Assembly: GCA_002725475.1 (NCBI GenBank)
Contig: PBPH01000065.1
Coordinates: 1-5,559 of the forward strand
DNA from: Methanobacteriota archaeon
GTDB taxonomy: Archaea > Thermoplasmatota > Poseidoniia > Poseidoniales > Thalassarchaeaceae
Reading direction: 5' to 3'
DNA: 5,559 nucleotides
In this document: one piece after another, positions 1 through 5,438 of the stretch
Layout: each line of letters begins with the position of its first letter
Position numbering within the stretch: position 1 is the first letter of the stretch
The notes under the pieces: model-generated
Seen by the model: only the letters and a program-made list of their open reading frames with translations
The model's database searches: none
Told to the model about the DNA's origin: nothing
Position numbers and translations under genes: made by a program

Positions 1-538
1 CATGAGAATTTAGTGGATCGAAGCCATCACATTCCCAAGCATGAGATTCGTTCATTTCTCCAGTTTCCCTCTTACACATCCAAATCTCATAACCATCTGG
101 AAGACCATCGCCATCGGTGTCTGCCAATCTTGGGTCAAGGAATTCACGCATTCCTGAATCAGTTAATTCTGGAGGCATTCCTGTCAGTGATTTTCTCTCA
201 GTGAAACAGTGATCCAAATCATAAGGCCAACAATATTCTTCCAATGAATTCAACCCATCATTGTCAAAGTCGGATTCATTGTCAGACGCATTTTGATAAT
301 CCAAACCTTTGATTGTGAAAACTACATCATCCAATGTAATGTTTCTATCAACACTATACATTTGTTCATGAAGATCCGGAATTGTATCCTTGTCAGTATC
401 TGTTACGGGGGGGCCTTCACCAGTCGTATCATCCGGATGTACCGAATCAACCTGTGAAGAAGGCCTAGTCATTGAGACAAAAGAAAGACTTCCAATCAAT
501 AGCAAAGTTATGAAGAGAACTGTCTGTTTACGGCGCAT
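1..538 (-). CDS. Secreted calcium-binding (thrombospondin-3-like repeat) protein, N-terminal part
   Basis: The minus strand is open from an ATG at 538 to the left edge, giving 179 codons with no stop, so the C-terminus lies outside. Residues 1-24 look like a Sec signal peptide: MRRK, then a hydrophobic run, then SMTRPSS. The mature part is acidic, with motifs like the calcium-binding loops of thrombospondin type 3 repeats: DTDKDTIPD (47-55), DFDNDGLNSLEE (90-101) and DTDGDGLPDGYE (140-151), then CDGFDPLNSH at the edge. Cysteines 103, 111, 155 and 170 could form disulfides. The protein is probably exported and cell-surface bound or released. An AGGTGAG ribosome site (548-542) lies 3 bases before the ATG and supports this start; a GTG at 568 would add ten residues that spoil the signal peptide. 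It is transcribed divergently from the hydrolase gene. Such proteins are common in marine Thermoplasmatota, but no specific function can be given. Confidence 0.85.
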   Translation of the reverse strand, partial: MRRKQTVLFITLLLIGSLSFVSMTRPSSQVDSVHPDDTTGEGPPVTDTDKDTIPDLHEQMYSVDRNITLDDVVFTIKGLDYQNASDNESDFDNDGLNSLEEYCWPYDLDHCFTERKSLTGMPPELTDSGMREFLDPRLADTDGDGLPDGYEIWMCKRETGEMNESHAWECDGFDPLNSH

Positions 539-541
539 TGG

Positions 542-548
542 CTCACCT
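542..548 (-). promoter_or_regulatory. Ribosome binding site of the calcium-binding protein gene
   Basis: On the minus strand AGGTGAG lies 3 bases before the ATG at 538. It matches the archaeal anti-Shine-Dalgarno complement GGAGGTGA and favours this ATG over the upstream in-frame GTG at 568. Confidence 0.6.
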
Positions 549-550
549 AT

Positions 551-560
551 AGCATATGCT
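551..560. repeat. 10-bp perfect palindrome AGCATATGCT
   Basis: AGCATATGCT is its own reverse complement. It sits 3 bases upstream of the ribosome site of the minus-strand gene, inside that gene's probable 5' leader. It could be an operator for a dimeric regulator or could be chance. No second copy was seen in the window. Confidence 0.35.
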
Positions 561-569
561 GCTACCACT

Positions 570-584
570 CAACCCTACGGGTTG
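570..584. repeat. Short hairpin CAACCC-TAC-GGGTTG
   Basis: A perfect 6-bp stem with a 3-base loop in the leader of the minus-strand calcium-binding gene, 10 bases beyond the AGCATATGCT palindrome. It would form in the leader RNA if transcription starts near the AT-rich block at 665-685. Function unknown. Confidence 0.35.
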
Positions 585-634
585 CCTTATGATGGTGATG
601 GAGCATAGTTCGTACGCGTAAATCATAGGAGGGA

Positions 635-733
635 ATGAAAAACGGGTATTCTAGTGTATTTTTTCAAATTATTATAATATTTTTAGTCTGGGCCAAGTGG
701 TTTCTTTCTGTTGCGGCTCAATCAAAAAGGTAG
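635..733 (+). CDS. Possible small membrane protein, 32 residues (doubtful)
   Basis: An ATG at 635 follows AGGAGGG (627-633) by 1 base and opens a 32-codon frame ending in TAG at 731-733. The product would be MKNGYSS, then a hydrophobic stretch rich in Ile, Phe, Leu and Trp (residues 8-28), then a basic tail QSKR, which is the layout of a single-pass membrane micropeptide. Against it, the Ile run comes from the AT-rich block that also looks like the TATA region, and AT-rich DNA reads as hydrophobic residues by chance. The ribosome site is also closer to the ATG than is usual. It would lie just upstream of the hydrolase gene on the same strand. I do not recognise it. Confidence 0.25.
   Translation: MKNGYSSVFFQIIIIFLVWAKWFLSVAAQSKR
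665..686. promoter_or_regulatory. AT-rich TATA-like core of a divergent promoter region
   Basis: The stretch 665-686 contains ATTATAATATTTTTA (671-685), the only strong archaeal TATA-box-like block between the two divergent genes. Read rightwards it would place a start near 700-710 and a leader of about 95-100 bases for the ATG at 804. Read leftwards it would give a leader of about 100 bases for the minus-strand gene. The direction, or use in both directions, cannot be decided from the sequence. Confidence 0.45.
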
Positions 734-757
734 TAAAAAGTGTATCTTGACTTTTGT

Positions 758-781
758 AAGAGGGTCTCATTCAAAGAGGGT
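758..781 (+). repeat. Direct repeat AAGAGGGT, two copies 16 bases apart
   Basis: AAGAGGGT occurs at 758-765 and again at 774-781, just before the start of the hydrolase gene. A tandem pair in a leader could be a protein or RNA binding site, but eight bases is short enough for chance. Confidence 0.25.
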
Positions 782-803
782 ACTTGTTGCGGAACAACCC
801 GCC

Positions 804-1610
804 ATGACACTATCTATCACTCATCTTGGCTCAGGGAGTAGTGGAAATGCCACATTACTATCTACTGATGAGACGAAAATTTTGATTGATTGTGGGTTTT
901 CCGGAAGGCAAATCGAGAAGAGATTATCTCTACTTGAAATTAGCCCTGAAGATATCGATGCTATACTAATCAGCCACCACCATATTGACCATTCTAGGGG
1001 AGCAATGATTACACAGAAAAGGTGGGGGACTAAAATACAGTCAAATTTTGAGACTTGTGCAAGACTAGGCATGGATCCAGTGAATGAATGCAGAATTTTT
1101 GAACCCCTAAATAGGATTGAATTTGGAAGCGATTTGAGCATACTACCAATCTCTGTAAATCACGATGGCGCAGATAATGTCGGTTTTATCGCTAGCCACG
1201 GTGGTGAGCGTGCTGCAATCGTCACTGATTTGGGCTCTTGGAACGATGAATTGGTGCGCCATATGTCTGAATGCGTCCATATCTCATTGGAAGCAAATTA
1301 TGATACCAAAAAGCTGTGGAATGGACCATATCCTGATAATTTGAAACAGCGCATATCGGGGCGCGGGGGACATTTGTCAAATAGACAGACTGCAGAATTG
1401 TTAGCTAACGTGACAAATAAAAAAACTCGTAGCATAGTTCTTTGCCATCTTTCTGAACAAAACAACGCCCCACACATCGCAGAAAGTGAGGTGCTTTTGG
1501 AAATCGATGAAGTGTTTGATGGGGATATCTCAATTAGCAAAAAGGATGGCCCTGAATTTTCACATTATCTAGGGCAGTCCGAACCTGAAAAATTGGTGAA
1601 AATAAATTGA
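804..1610 (+). CDS. Metallo-beta-lactamase-fold hydrolase, YycJ/WalJ type
   Basis: A 268-residue protein with the full motif set of the YycJ/WalJ branch of the metallo-beta-lactamase fold. LGSGSSGN (8-15) opens the domain and ILIDCGFSGRQIEKRL (26-41) follows. The metal site HxHxDH is H58-H60-D62-H63. Next come H120, the TDLG aspartate D142, LEANYD (162-167), LKQRI (180-184), GHLSN (189-193) and HLSEQNN (215-221). Every expected metal ligand is present, so it should be active. The family is cytoplasmic; the studied bacterial YycJ is a 5'-to-3' DNA exonuclease linked to mismatch repair, and the archaeal role is inferred. I chose ATG 804 because family members begin right before the LGSGSSGN motif. 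A TTG at 711 would add 31 residues of no family resemblance. Neither start has a clear ribosome site. The gene ends 119 bases before the pilin-like operon. Confidence 0.92.
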   Translation: MTLSITHLGSGSSGNATLLSTDETKILIDCGFSGRQIEKRLSLLEISPEDIDAILISHHHIDHSRGAMITQKRWGTKIQSNFETCARLGMDPVNECRIFEPLNRIEFGSDLSILPISVNHDGADNVGFIASHGGERAAIVTDLGSWNDELVRHMSECVHISLEANYDTKKLWNGPYPDNLKQRISGRGGHLSNRQTAELLANVTNKKTRSIVLCHLSEQNNAPHIAESEVLLEIDEVFDGDISISKKDGPEFSHYLGQSEPEKLVKIN

Positions 1611-1646
1611 ACGGCCTTGGATATGCATTGAAATGTATGTTTTCGG

Positions 1647-1654
1647 TATATTTT
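1647..1654 (+). promoter_or_regulatory. Putative TATA box of the pilin-like operon
   Basis: TATATTTT lies in the gap after the hydrolase gene. Archaeal spacing would put the transcript start near 1675-1680, giving a leader of about 50 bases to the GTG at 1730. It touches the left arm of the inverted repeat 1654-1724, so a protein bound there could block it. It is inferred by position and base composition only. Confidence 0.4.
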
Positions 1655-1668
1655 GACTACCACCAACT

Positions 1669-1683
1669 ATCGCCTTCGGCGAT
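1669..1683. repeat. Hairpin ATCGCC-TTC-GGCGAT inside the leader
   Basis: A perfect 6-bp stem with a 3-base loop nested in the 49-base spacer of the larger inverted repeat. No T-run follows, so it is not a typical intrinsic terminator for the hydrolase gene. Confidence 0.45.
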
Positions 1684-1710
1684 GCCCCTCGCAGATAACC
1701 CATAAGAACG

Positions 1711-1719
1711 GGGGGTGGT
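1711..1719 (+). promoter_or_regulatory. Ribosome binding site of the first pilin-like gene
   Basis: GGGGGTGGT matches 7 of 9 bases of the ideal GGAGGTGAT and ends 10 bases before GTG 1730. It rules out the earlier in-frame GTG at 1715, which lies inside it. It also lies mostly in the right arm of the 11-bp inverted repeat. Confidence 0.55.
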
Positions 1720-1729
1720 AGTCACCTAT

Positions 1730-2752
1730 GTGCGGCGGAGCATTAGCCAGAGAGAAGATGCGGTCAGCGAGATTCTCGGTGTAACCATGTTACTCGCAAT
1801 GGTCGTCATGGTAATTGGGGGTGTTTTCGTTCTACTCGGGCCTTTTCTAGAAGATATTGGAGATAATCGAGAATGGTCCGCGGGGTCAGTAGCTGCAACA
1901 CAACTTAATGACAGAATTCTCATTGCTGCACAGTCTCCAGAAGGGACCGGACTTGTTCAGCAAAACGTCCAATTATCACGTTCAATGACCCCCTTGAGAG
2001 ACGTTGAAACTTGGACAATTCAGGCAGACATTGGAGGAAGTGATCGAACGATTGTATCACTTGAGGGTAGCCTTGTAACTGTTTCAAGCCTAAACAGAAC
2101 TGCAAGTATAGTGAAAATTACAGATGAAAATAGCACACAATCATTCAGTTTAGAAAATGGTTCTGGAAACATCACTATAGACGGATACCTAATTGGAAAC
2201 GTAGTTATTGAAATTGAAGACATCCACGGCACAATTTCGCATCGCTTTGTACAAGTTTCATTGGATGGAATTAGACTGAATAATGAATTGAGTAAAGGTA
2301 ATTTTGAAGTAGATCTCATCAATAGTGGTAGAATTGAAACCCTACCTGGCAATTCAATCGATGTCAAACAATTTCCTCGTCTTCGTAATGATATATTGCT
2401 CGATGGCTCTTCTAGAGTAACTATGATTTTACTAGACCTCGAGATTTCAGCATCGGCAAGCAGACAAATGACAAATGTGCATATTGATTCAAATGGGCAA
2501 GTCAGTCTTTTCAATCAACAAGCAAGAAATTTAATTCTTGAATTTGATATCGCTGGAGATCCGAGCATCGCACCTCAATACATGCATCACTGGACTGGCG
2601 ATTACGAACTATTTCTAGCCGGGGGGACTCTAGATGATTACCATGACTTCGGACCATATGGGAGATTATCAGGACTAGATGGAATTACTCTCTACCCCAG
2701 CAATATCCCATTTGAATTTGTTGTCACTCTCCAATCAGTGGAGGTATACTGA
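1730..2752 (+). CDS. Archaeal type IV pilin-like surface protein, first gene of operon
   Basis: From GTG 1730 this is a 340-residue protein. The N-terminus MRRSISQRED is polar and basic. It is followed by AVSEILG (11-17) and one hydrophobic helix to about residue 37, the pattern of archaeal prepilins with a class III signal. By analogy with haloarchaeal pilins, cleavage would fall between A11 and V12, leaving the helix to anchor or assemble the protein. The rest (about 40-340) has no further membrane segment or cysteine, is rich in beta-type sequence, and carries N-glycosylation sequons at N122, N134, N143 and N147, fitting an external domain. It is longer than a typical major pilin, so a minor pilin or pilin-anchored surface protein is likelier. 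Its TGA overlaps the ATG of the next gene by one base (TGATG). I do not recognise the ectodomain. Confidence 0.82.
   Translation: MRRSISQREDAVSEILGVTMLLAMVVMVIGGVFVLLGPFLEDIGDNREWSAGSVAATQLNDRILIAAQSPEGTGLVQQNVQLSRSMTPLRDVETWTIQADIGGSDRTIVSLEGSLVTVSSLNRTASIVKITDENSTQSFSLENGSGNITIDGYLIGNVVIEIEDIHGTISHRFVQVSLDGIRLNNELSKGNFEVDLINSGRIETLPGNSIDVKQFPRLRNDILLDGSSRVTMILLDLEISASASRQMTNVHIDSNGQVSLFNQQARNLILEFDIAGDPSIAPQYMHHWTGDYELFLAGGTLDDYHDFGPYGRLSGLDGITLYPSNIPFEFVVTLQSVEVY
2740..2745 (+). promoter_or_regulatory. Ribosome binding site of the 737-residue gene
   Basis: GGAGGT, a perfect match, ends 6 bases before ATG 2752 and lies inside the end of the preceding gene. With the TGATG stop-start overlap it indicates coupled translation. 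Confidence 0.75.
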
Positions 2753-4965
2753 TGCGAAGAAGATTTGATGACGAGGCAGTCTCCGCCGCAATTGCAACAG
2801 TACTACTATTCGCAGGAGTTTTGGCAATTATTTCAGGAATGATGGTGACAATAACGCCGGTTATCAATGAAAAACATGGTTCGGTTGAAAGACAGGCCAT
2901 GGCGGGACAAATGTCTGACTTAGCCGCTGAAACTGTGCGTATTTCTGAAACTGGCCTACCTGGAGATTCAGCAACACTACCTTTGCGCCCACATAGTGGT
3001 GATCTAGGTTGGAATTTCGAACGTGGTGGTACATGGTACTCAGTTTCATTCGTGGAAGGGGGCAGTCTTCGCCTAGATGATCTACTTGATTTGGACGATT
3101 CTGTACGTTTTAGATACCCTACTGGTGAAGTTTCTTCAATATGCTTCTCTGATTTGAGAGCCAGTAATGAAGCATTATGGAATTATAGAATTCCTTCACT
3201 AAATGGGACTATTCTTGCAACCCCCATTACTACCCTCCAACAACCTTTAGACGCCACAACAGTAACTCATTTACATGGCGATGGAACTGAAACTGAAATT
3301 AGCCTGCGTCCAGGTGAGACACTGACTGCATCCGTAAGTAGTGAAAACTGGATTAAATCAGATGGACCGCTTAAAGTTCTCTTCACACGCGGAGAAGGGG
3401 GCGCCACAGTTATCAGCCCTGATTTATCTAATCCCAATGACGGATTAGGACGTTCTTGGACAATCCCATTACCAACAGGAAGTGTGAGTTTATACCTAGT
3501 AAGTAATGATTTGACGCGTGTGAATTGGGTTTCATCATCATCTTCAGGAGATGAATCTAGCATTGGGAGCCCATCAACATGGAGCACAAATTTAGTAGCA
3601 GAACCGGGAGAGGTGATGCAAATCCACTCAAGCGCACCTGCTAGGTTGTTGATGGTGTGGGGGGATGATACAGGTTCCACAATTTGGCCGGATGATAATG
3701 GCAGAGGGGTTGGTATTTCATACACATTACCGGCTGCTGAAGGAAGTATCCTAGTAGAAAACGCTGCCATGAATTCTGTTGCAATAGAAATTGATGGCCT
3801 TTACAATACCGTACCATCACAAGGCTCAACAAGGATTTCATGGACTGGTGCTAATCATATCTCGGCTACGGGCCCAGTAACAATCCATTGGCTCCCTGAA
3901 GACATCGGCGGAACCTACCGCACTGGCTCAATAGAGATGATACCTGCTACTGATAGTGGTATGTCAAGTGGATTACAGCATTCCTTCTCTACACCAACAT
4001 CCCCAGGCGAGGAAAAGCTAATCATTCAACCCGCTAGTCCAGAGACTTCTTTGACATTATTAGCGGACCTAGGAGTAAATGAAACACCCCATATTGTTTT
4101 CAACGACACAATATTTAGCCATGTAACTACATTATCTCCAACATCTTCTAATTTAGTAAGAACTAATGTGAATTCCAGTGATTTCATCAACGATGCACCA
4201 TTTAGAATAATTTCTTCAGCAGGAAGCGATGGAATGATGGAAGTCAATCATGATGGACATGAAAGATGCTTGCCAGTGGGACATCGCGCTTCGGGTTGGA
4301 TTGAATTAACACTACCATGGAGCGACTTGTCCCAACAATCTAGTAGCCGTGTAAAGGATGCATGGAATGATGGAACCCACCCCTTAGGGATAGGGATACA
4401 GGCATTTGGACCCAATAACGGAGATCCTTACCATACATTAGCATCGGCATGGGGAGCACACCTTCCGAGATTGAATTATGTGTTCAAGAGTTCCATTACA
4501 GGAATGGAAATTGGATATAGGGGTGGTTTTGTAGGCACAAATCATCCAGAATTCCAACCAGATGTCCTCACCTTGCCACCTGCTAGAGAAGGACCTGGTC
4601 CAAGACTTGCAGTTACAATTCCCTTAACAATGCCCGATTACAGTTCGTCCCTAGGCAACAGTGAAGTTGATTTGACTGTAATTTTGAATCAGAGGGAACA
4701 ACTCGTTTCTGTAATGGGTTACGAAATCCGCAGAGGATGGGATGGACCCTATGGTGCAGCAATTGCTGCAGAATCATCACAGGAATTATCATTTTCATCT
4801 GATTGGCTAACCTTCCCTGGTCAAATTGAAATGTTAGATGACTATGTTGGATGGGTCCAATTGACCCATACTAGTTCTGAAGCAATCTATCACGCATCTG
4901 GAGAACCTGTGCTTTTCAATCTTCAATTAAGCCAATTGACAATTTCAACAGAGGTGGTCGGCTGA
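2752..4965 (+). CDS. Large pilin-like anchored surface protein with repeated beta domains
   Basis: A 737-residue protein starting MRRRFDDEAVSAAIA, where EAVSA aligns with the prepilin motif of the upstream protein, followed by one hydrophobic helix (about 12-35). Residues 45-100, with a long helix, a TGLPGDSATLPL-like turn and WYSV, recall the DUF7289 family of haloarchaeal pilin-like proteins; that is recalled, not searched. Residues 187-430 hold at least two, probably three, divergent copies of a beta unit, two of which open with PGE. A Ser/Thr-rich link lies at 261-281. Sequons are at N151, N443, N451 and N474; the only cysteines are C131 and C506. The C-terminal part (about 500-737) is beta-rich and unrecognised. 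No second membrane segment is seen, so most of the protein should face outside. The perfect ribosome site and TGATG overlap fix the start. Its TGA overlaps the CTG of the third gene. Confidence 0.85.
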   Translation: MRRRFDDEAVSAAIATVLLFAGVLAIISGMMVTITPVINEKHGSVERQAMAGQMSDLAAETVRISETGLPGDSATLPLRPHSGDLGWNFERGGTWYSVSFVEGGSLRLDDLLDLDDSVRFRYPTGEVSSICFSDLRASNEALWNYRIPSLNGTILATPITTLQQPLDATTVTHLHGDGTETEISLRPGETLTASVSSENWIKSDGPLKVLFTRGEGGATVISPDLSNPNDGLGRSWTIPLPTGSVSLYLVSNDLTRVNWVSSSSSGDESSIGSPSTWSTNLVAEPGEVMQIHSSAPARLLMVWGDDTGSTIWPDDNGRGVGISYTLPAAEGSILVENAAMNSVAIEIDGLYNTVPSQGSTRISWTGANHISATGPVTIHWLPEDIGGTYRTGSIEMIPATDSGMSSGLQHSFSTPTSPGEEKLIIQPASPETSLTLLADLGVNETPHIVFNDTIFSHVTTLSPTSSNLVRTNVNSSDFINDAPFRIISSAGSDGMMEVNHDGHERCLPVGHRASGWIELTLPWSDLSQQSSSRVKDAWNDGTHPLGIGIQAFGPNNGDPYHTLASAWGAHLPRLNYVFKSSITGMEIGYRGGFVGTNHPEFQPDVLTLPPAREGPGPRLAVTIPLTMPDYSSSLGNSEVDLTVILNQREQLVSVMGYEIRRGWDGPYGAAIAAESSQELSFSSDWLTFPGQIEMLDDYVGWVQLTHTSSEAIYHASGEPVLFNLQLSQLTISTEVVG
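4951..4958 (+). promoter_or_regulatory. Ribosome binding site that decides the CTG start of the third gene
   Basis: GAGGTGGT matches 7 of 8 bases of GAGGTGAT and ends 3 bases before CTG 4962, with its GAGGTG core 5 bases away, as expected for a working start. No ATG, GTG or TTG in the right frame lies near it. Confidence 0.6.
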
Positions 4966-5438
4966 GAAGAGAACATGGGCTTGCTGGCGACACTTGGGCG
5001 GCAGCGACTGAAATTGGTTATGTTCTTACATTTCTCCTAGGGCTTTCATTCATGTCCTTCTTCAGTGTCTGGACTTGGGAAATGCAGGATGCAAGGGGTG
5101 ATGTGTGGTTGGAACAAGCAATGGAAGAGAACCTGGATTCTGTTGCGGCAGCAATAGAAAGGGCTGATGTAGCTAGTAGGCTTGATGGAAATGCAACATA
5201 TGCAGAGCCCGTCGATTTGCTTCTATCAAATGCTGTAAATCTAAAATTCAGAATGTTGCTAACTGATAGTGGTTTGATAATGCAAGATTATAGTTCAAAC
5301 ATGAAGGCGACTAGAGACATATCTTCTACAGGTAATACCCACCACCACGGGGAGGTCGAATTAGCAGGGATTGAACAAATTTGGGTAGTTTTACAAGATA
5401 ATACAATCACTATAACTACCAATCAACCGGGTTTTTAG
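4962..5438 (+). CDS. Small pilin-like membrane-anchored protein, probable CTG start
   Basis: Read from CTG 4962 the product is 158 residues. It begins MRREHGLAGDTW, then AAATEIGYVLTFLLG (13-27) and a hydrophobic helix to about residue 36. This repeats the Arg-Arg, polar, prepilin-like, helix plan of the two upstream proteins, and ATEIG lines up with VSEIL of the first. The following part (42-72) is helical and acidic; residues 75-158 look beta-rich, with one sequon at N77 and a HHH at 127-129. It recalls haloarchaeal DUF7266 proteins (GYVLTL helix, then a coiled segment), from memory only. The first in-frame ATG, at 5052, would start inside the helix and is unlikely. The start overlaps the preceding stop as CTGA and has its own ribosome site. 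A single-base change or error from ATG would explain it equally well. The stop overlaps the convergent gene. Confidence 0.75.
   Translation: MRREHGLAGDTWAAATEIGYVLTFLLGLSFMSFFSVWTWEMQDARGDVWLEQAMEENLDSVAAAIERADVASRLDGNATYAEPVDLLLSNAVNLKFRMLLTDSGLIMQDYSSNMKATRDISSTGNTHHHGEVELAGIEQIWVVLQDNTITITTNQPGF

Larger units (their letters stand above)
1654..1724. repeat. 11-bp perfect inverted repeat around the operon leader
   Basis: TGACTACCACC (1654-1664) and GGTGGTAGTCA (1714-1724) are perfect reverse complements, 49 bases apart. The left arm abuts the putative TATA box. The right arm covers most of the ribosome site of the first pilin-like gene. If both arms are in one RNA, the stem would hide that ribosome site; if transcription starts near 1677, only the right arm is transcribed and a DNA-level role is more likely. 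Confidence 0.55.

Noticed and set aside
13..204. Plus-strand open frame of 63 codons
   Set aside because: It is the antisense shadow of the calcium-binding gene, whose minus-strand reading has clear motifs.
390..608. Plus-strand open frame of 72 codons
   Set aside because: It lies antisense to the start and leader of the calcium-binding gene, has no ribosome site, and its product has no recognisable features.
611..620. CGTACGCGTA, containing overlapping short palindromes
   Set aside because: The symmetric cores are only 6 and 8 bases, too short to call a site without other copies.
711..803. TTG 711 as start of the hydrolase, adding 31 residues
   Set aside because: The added residues have no family resemblance, there is no ribosome site, and family members begin right before LGSGSSGN, which fits ATG 804.
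1669..1683. Hairpin as an intrinsic terminator of the hydrolase gene
   Set aside because: It is followed by GCCCCTC rather than a T-run, and it overlaps the predicted transcript start of the operon.
562..1721. Shared 7-mer GTGGTAG in the leaders of the minus-strand gene (562-568) and the operon (1715-1721)
   Set aside because: Its distance to the start codon differs in the two leaders, and a 7-base match is expected by chance.
1715..1729. GTG 1715 as start of the first pilin-like gene
   Set aside because: It lies inside the ribosome site at 1711-1719, and GTG 1730 gives an Arg-Arg N-terminus like its two partners.
2020..2514. Minus-strand open frame of 164 codons
   Set aside because: It lies wholly antisense to the first pilin-like gene, has no family resemblance, and is explained by codon shadowing. 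The same holds for the long antisense frame at 3267-3770.
5052..5054. ATG 5052 as start of the third pilin-like gene
   Set aside because: It would cut the hydrophobic helix in half and leave the ribosome site at 4951-4958 about 90 bases away.
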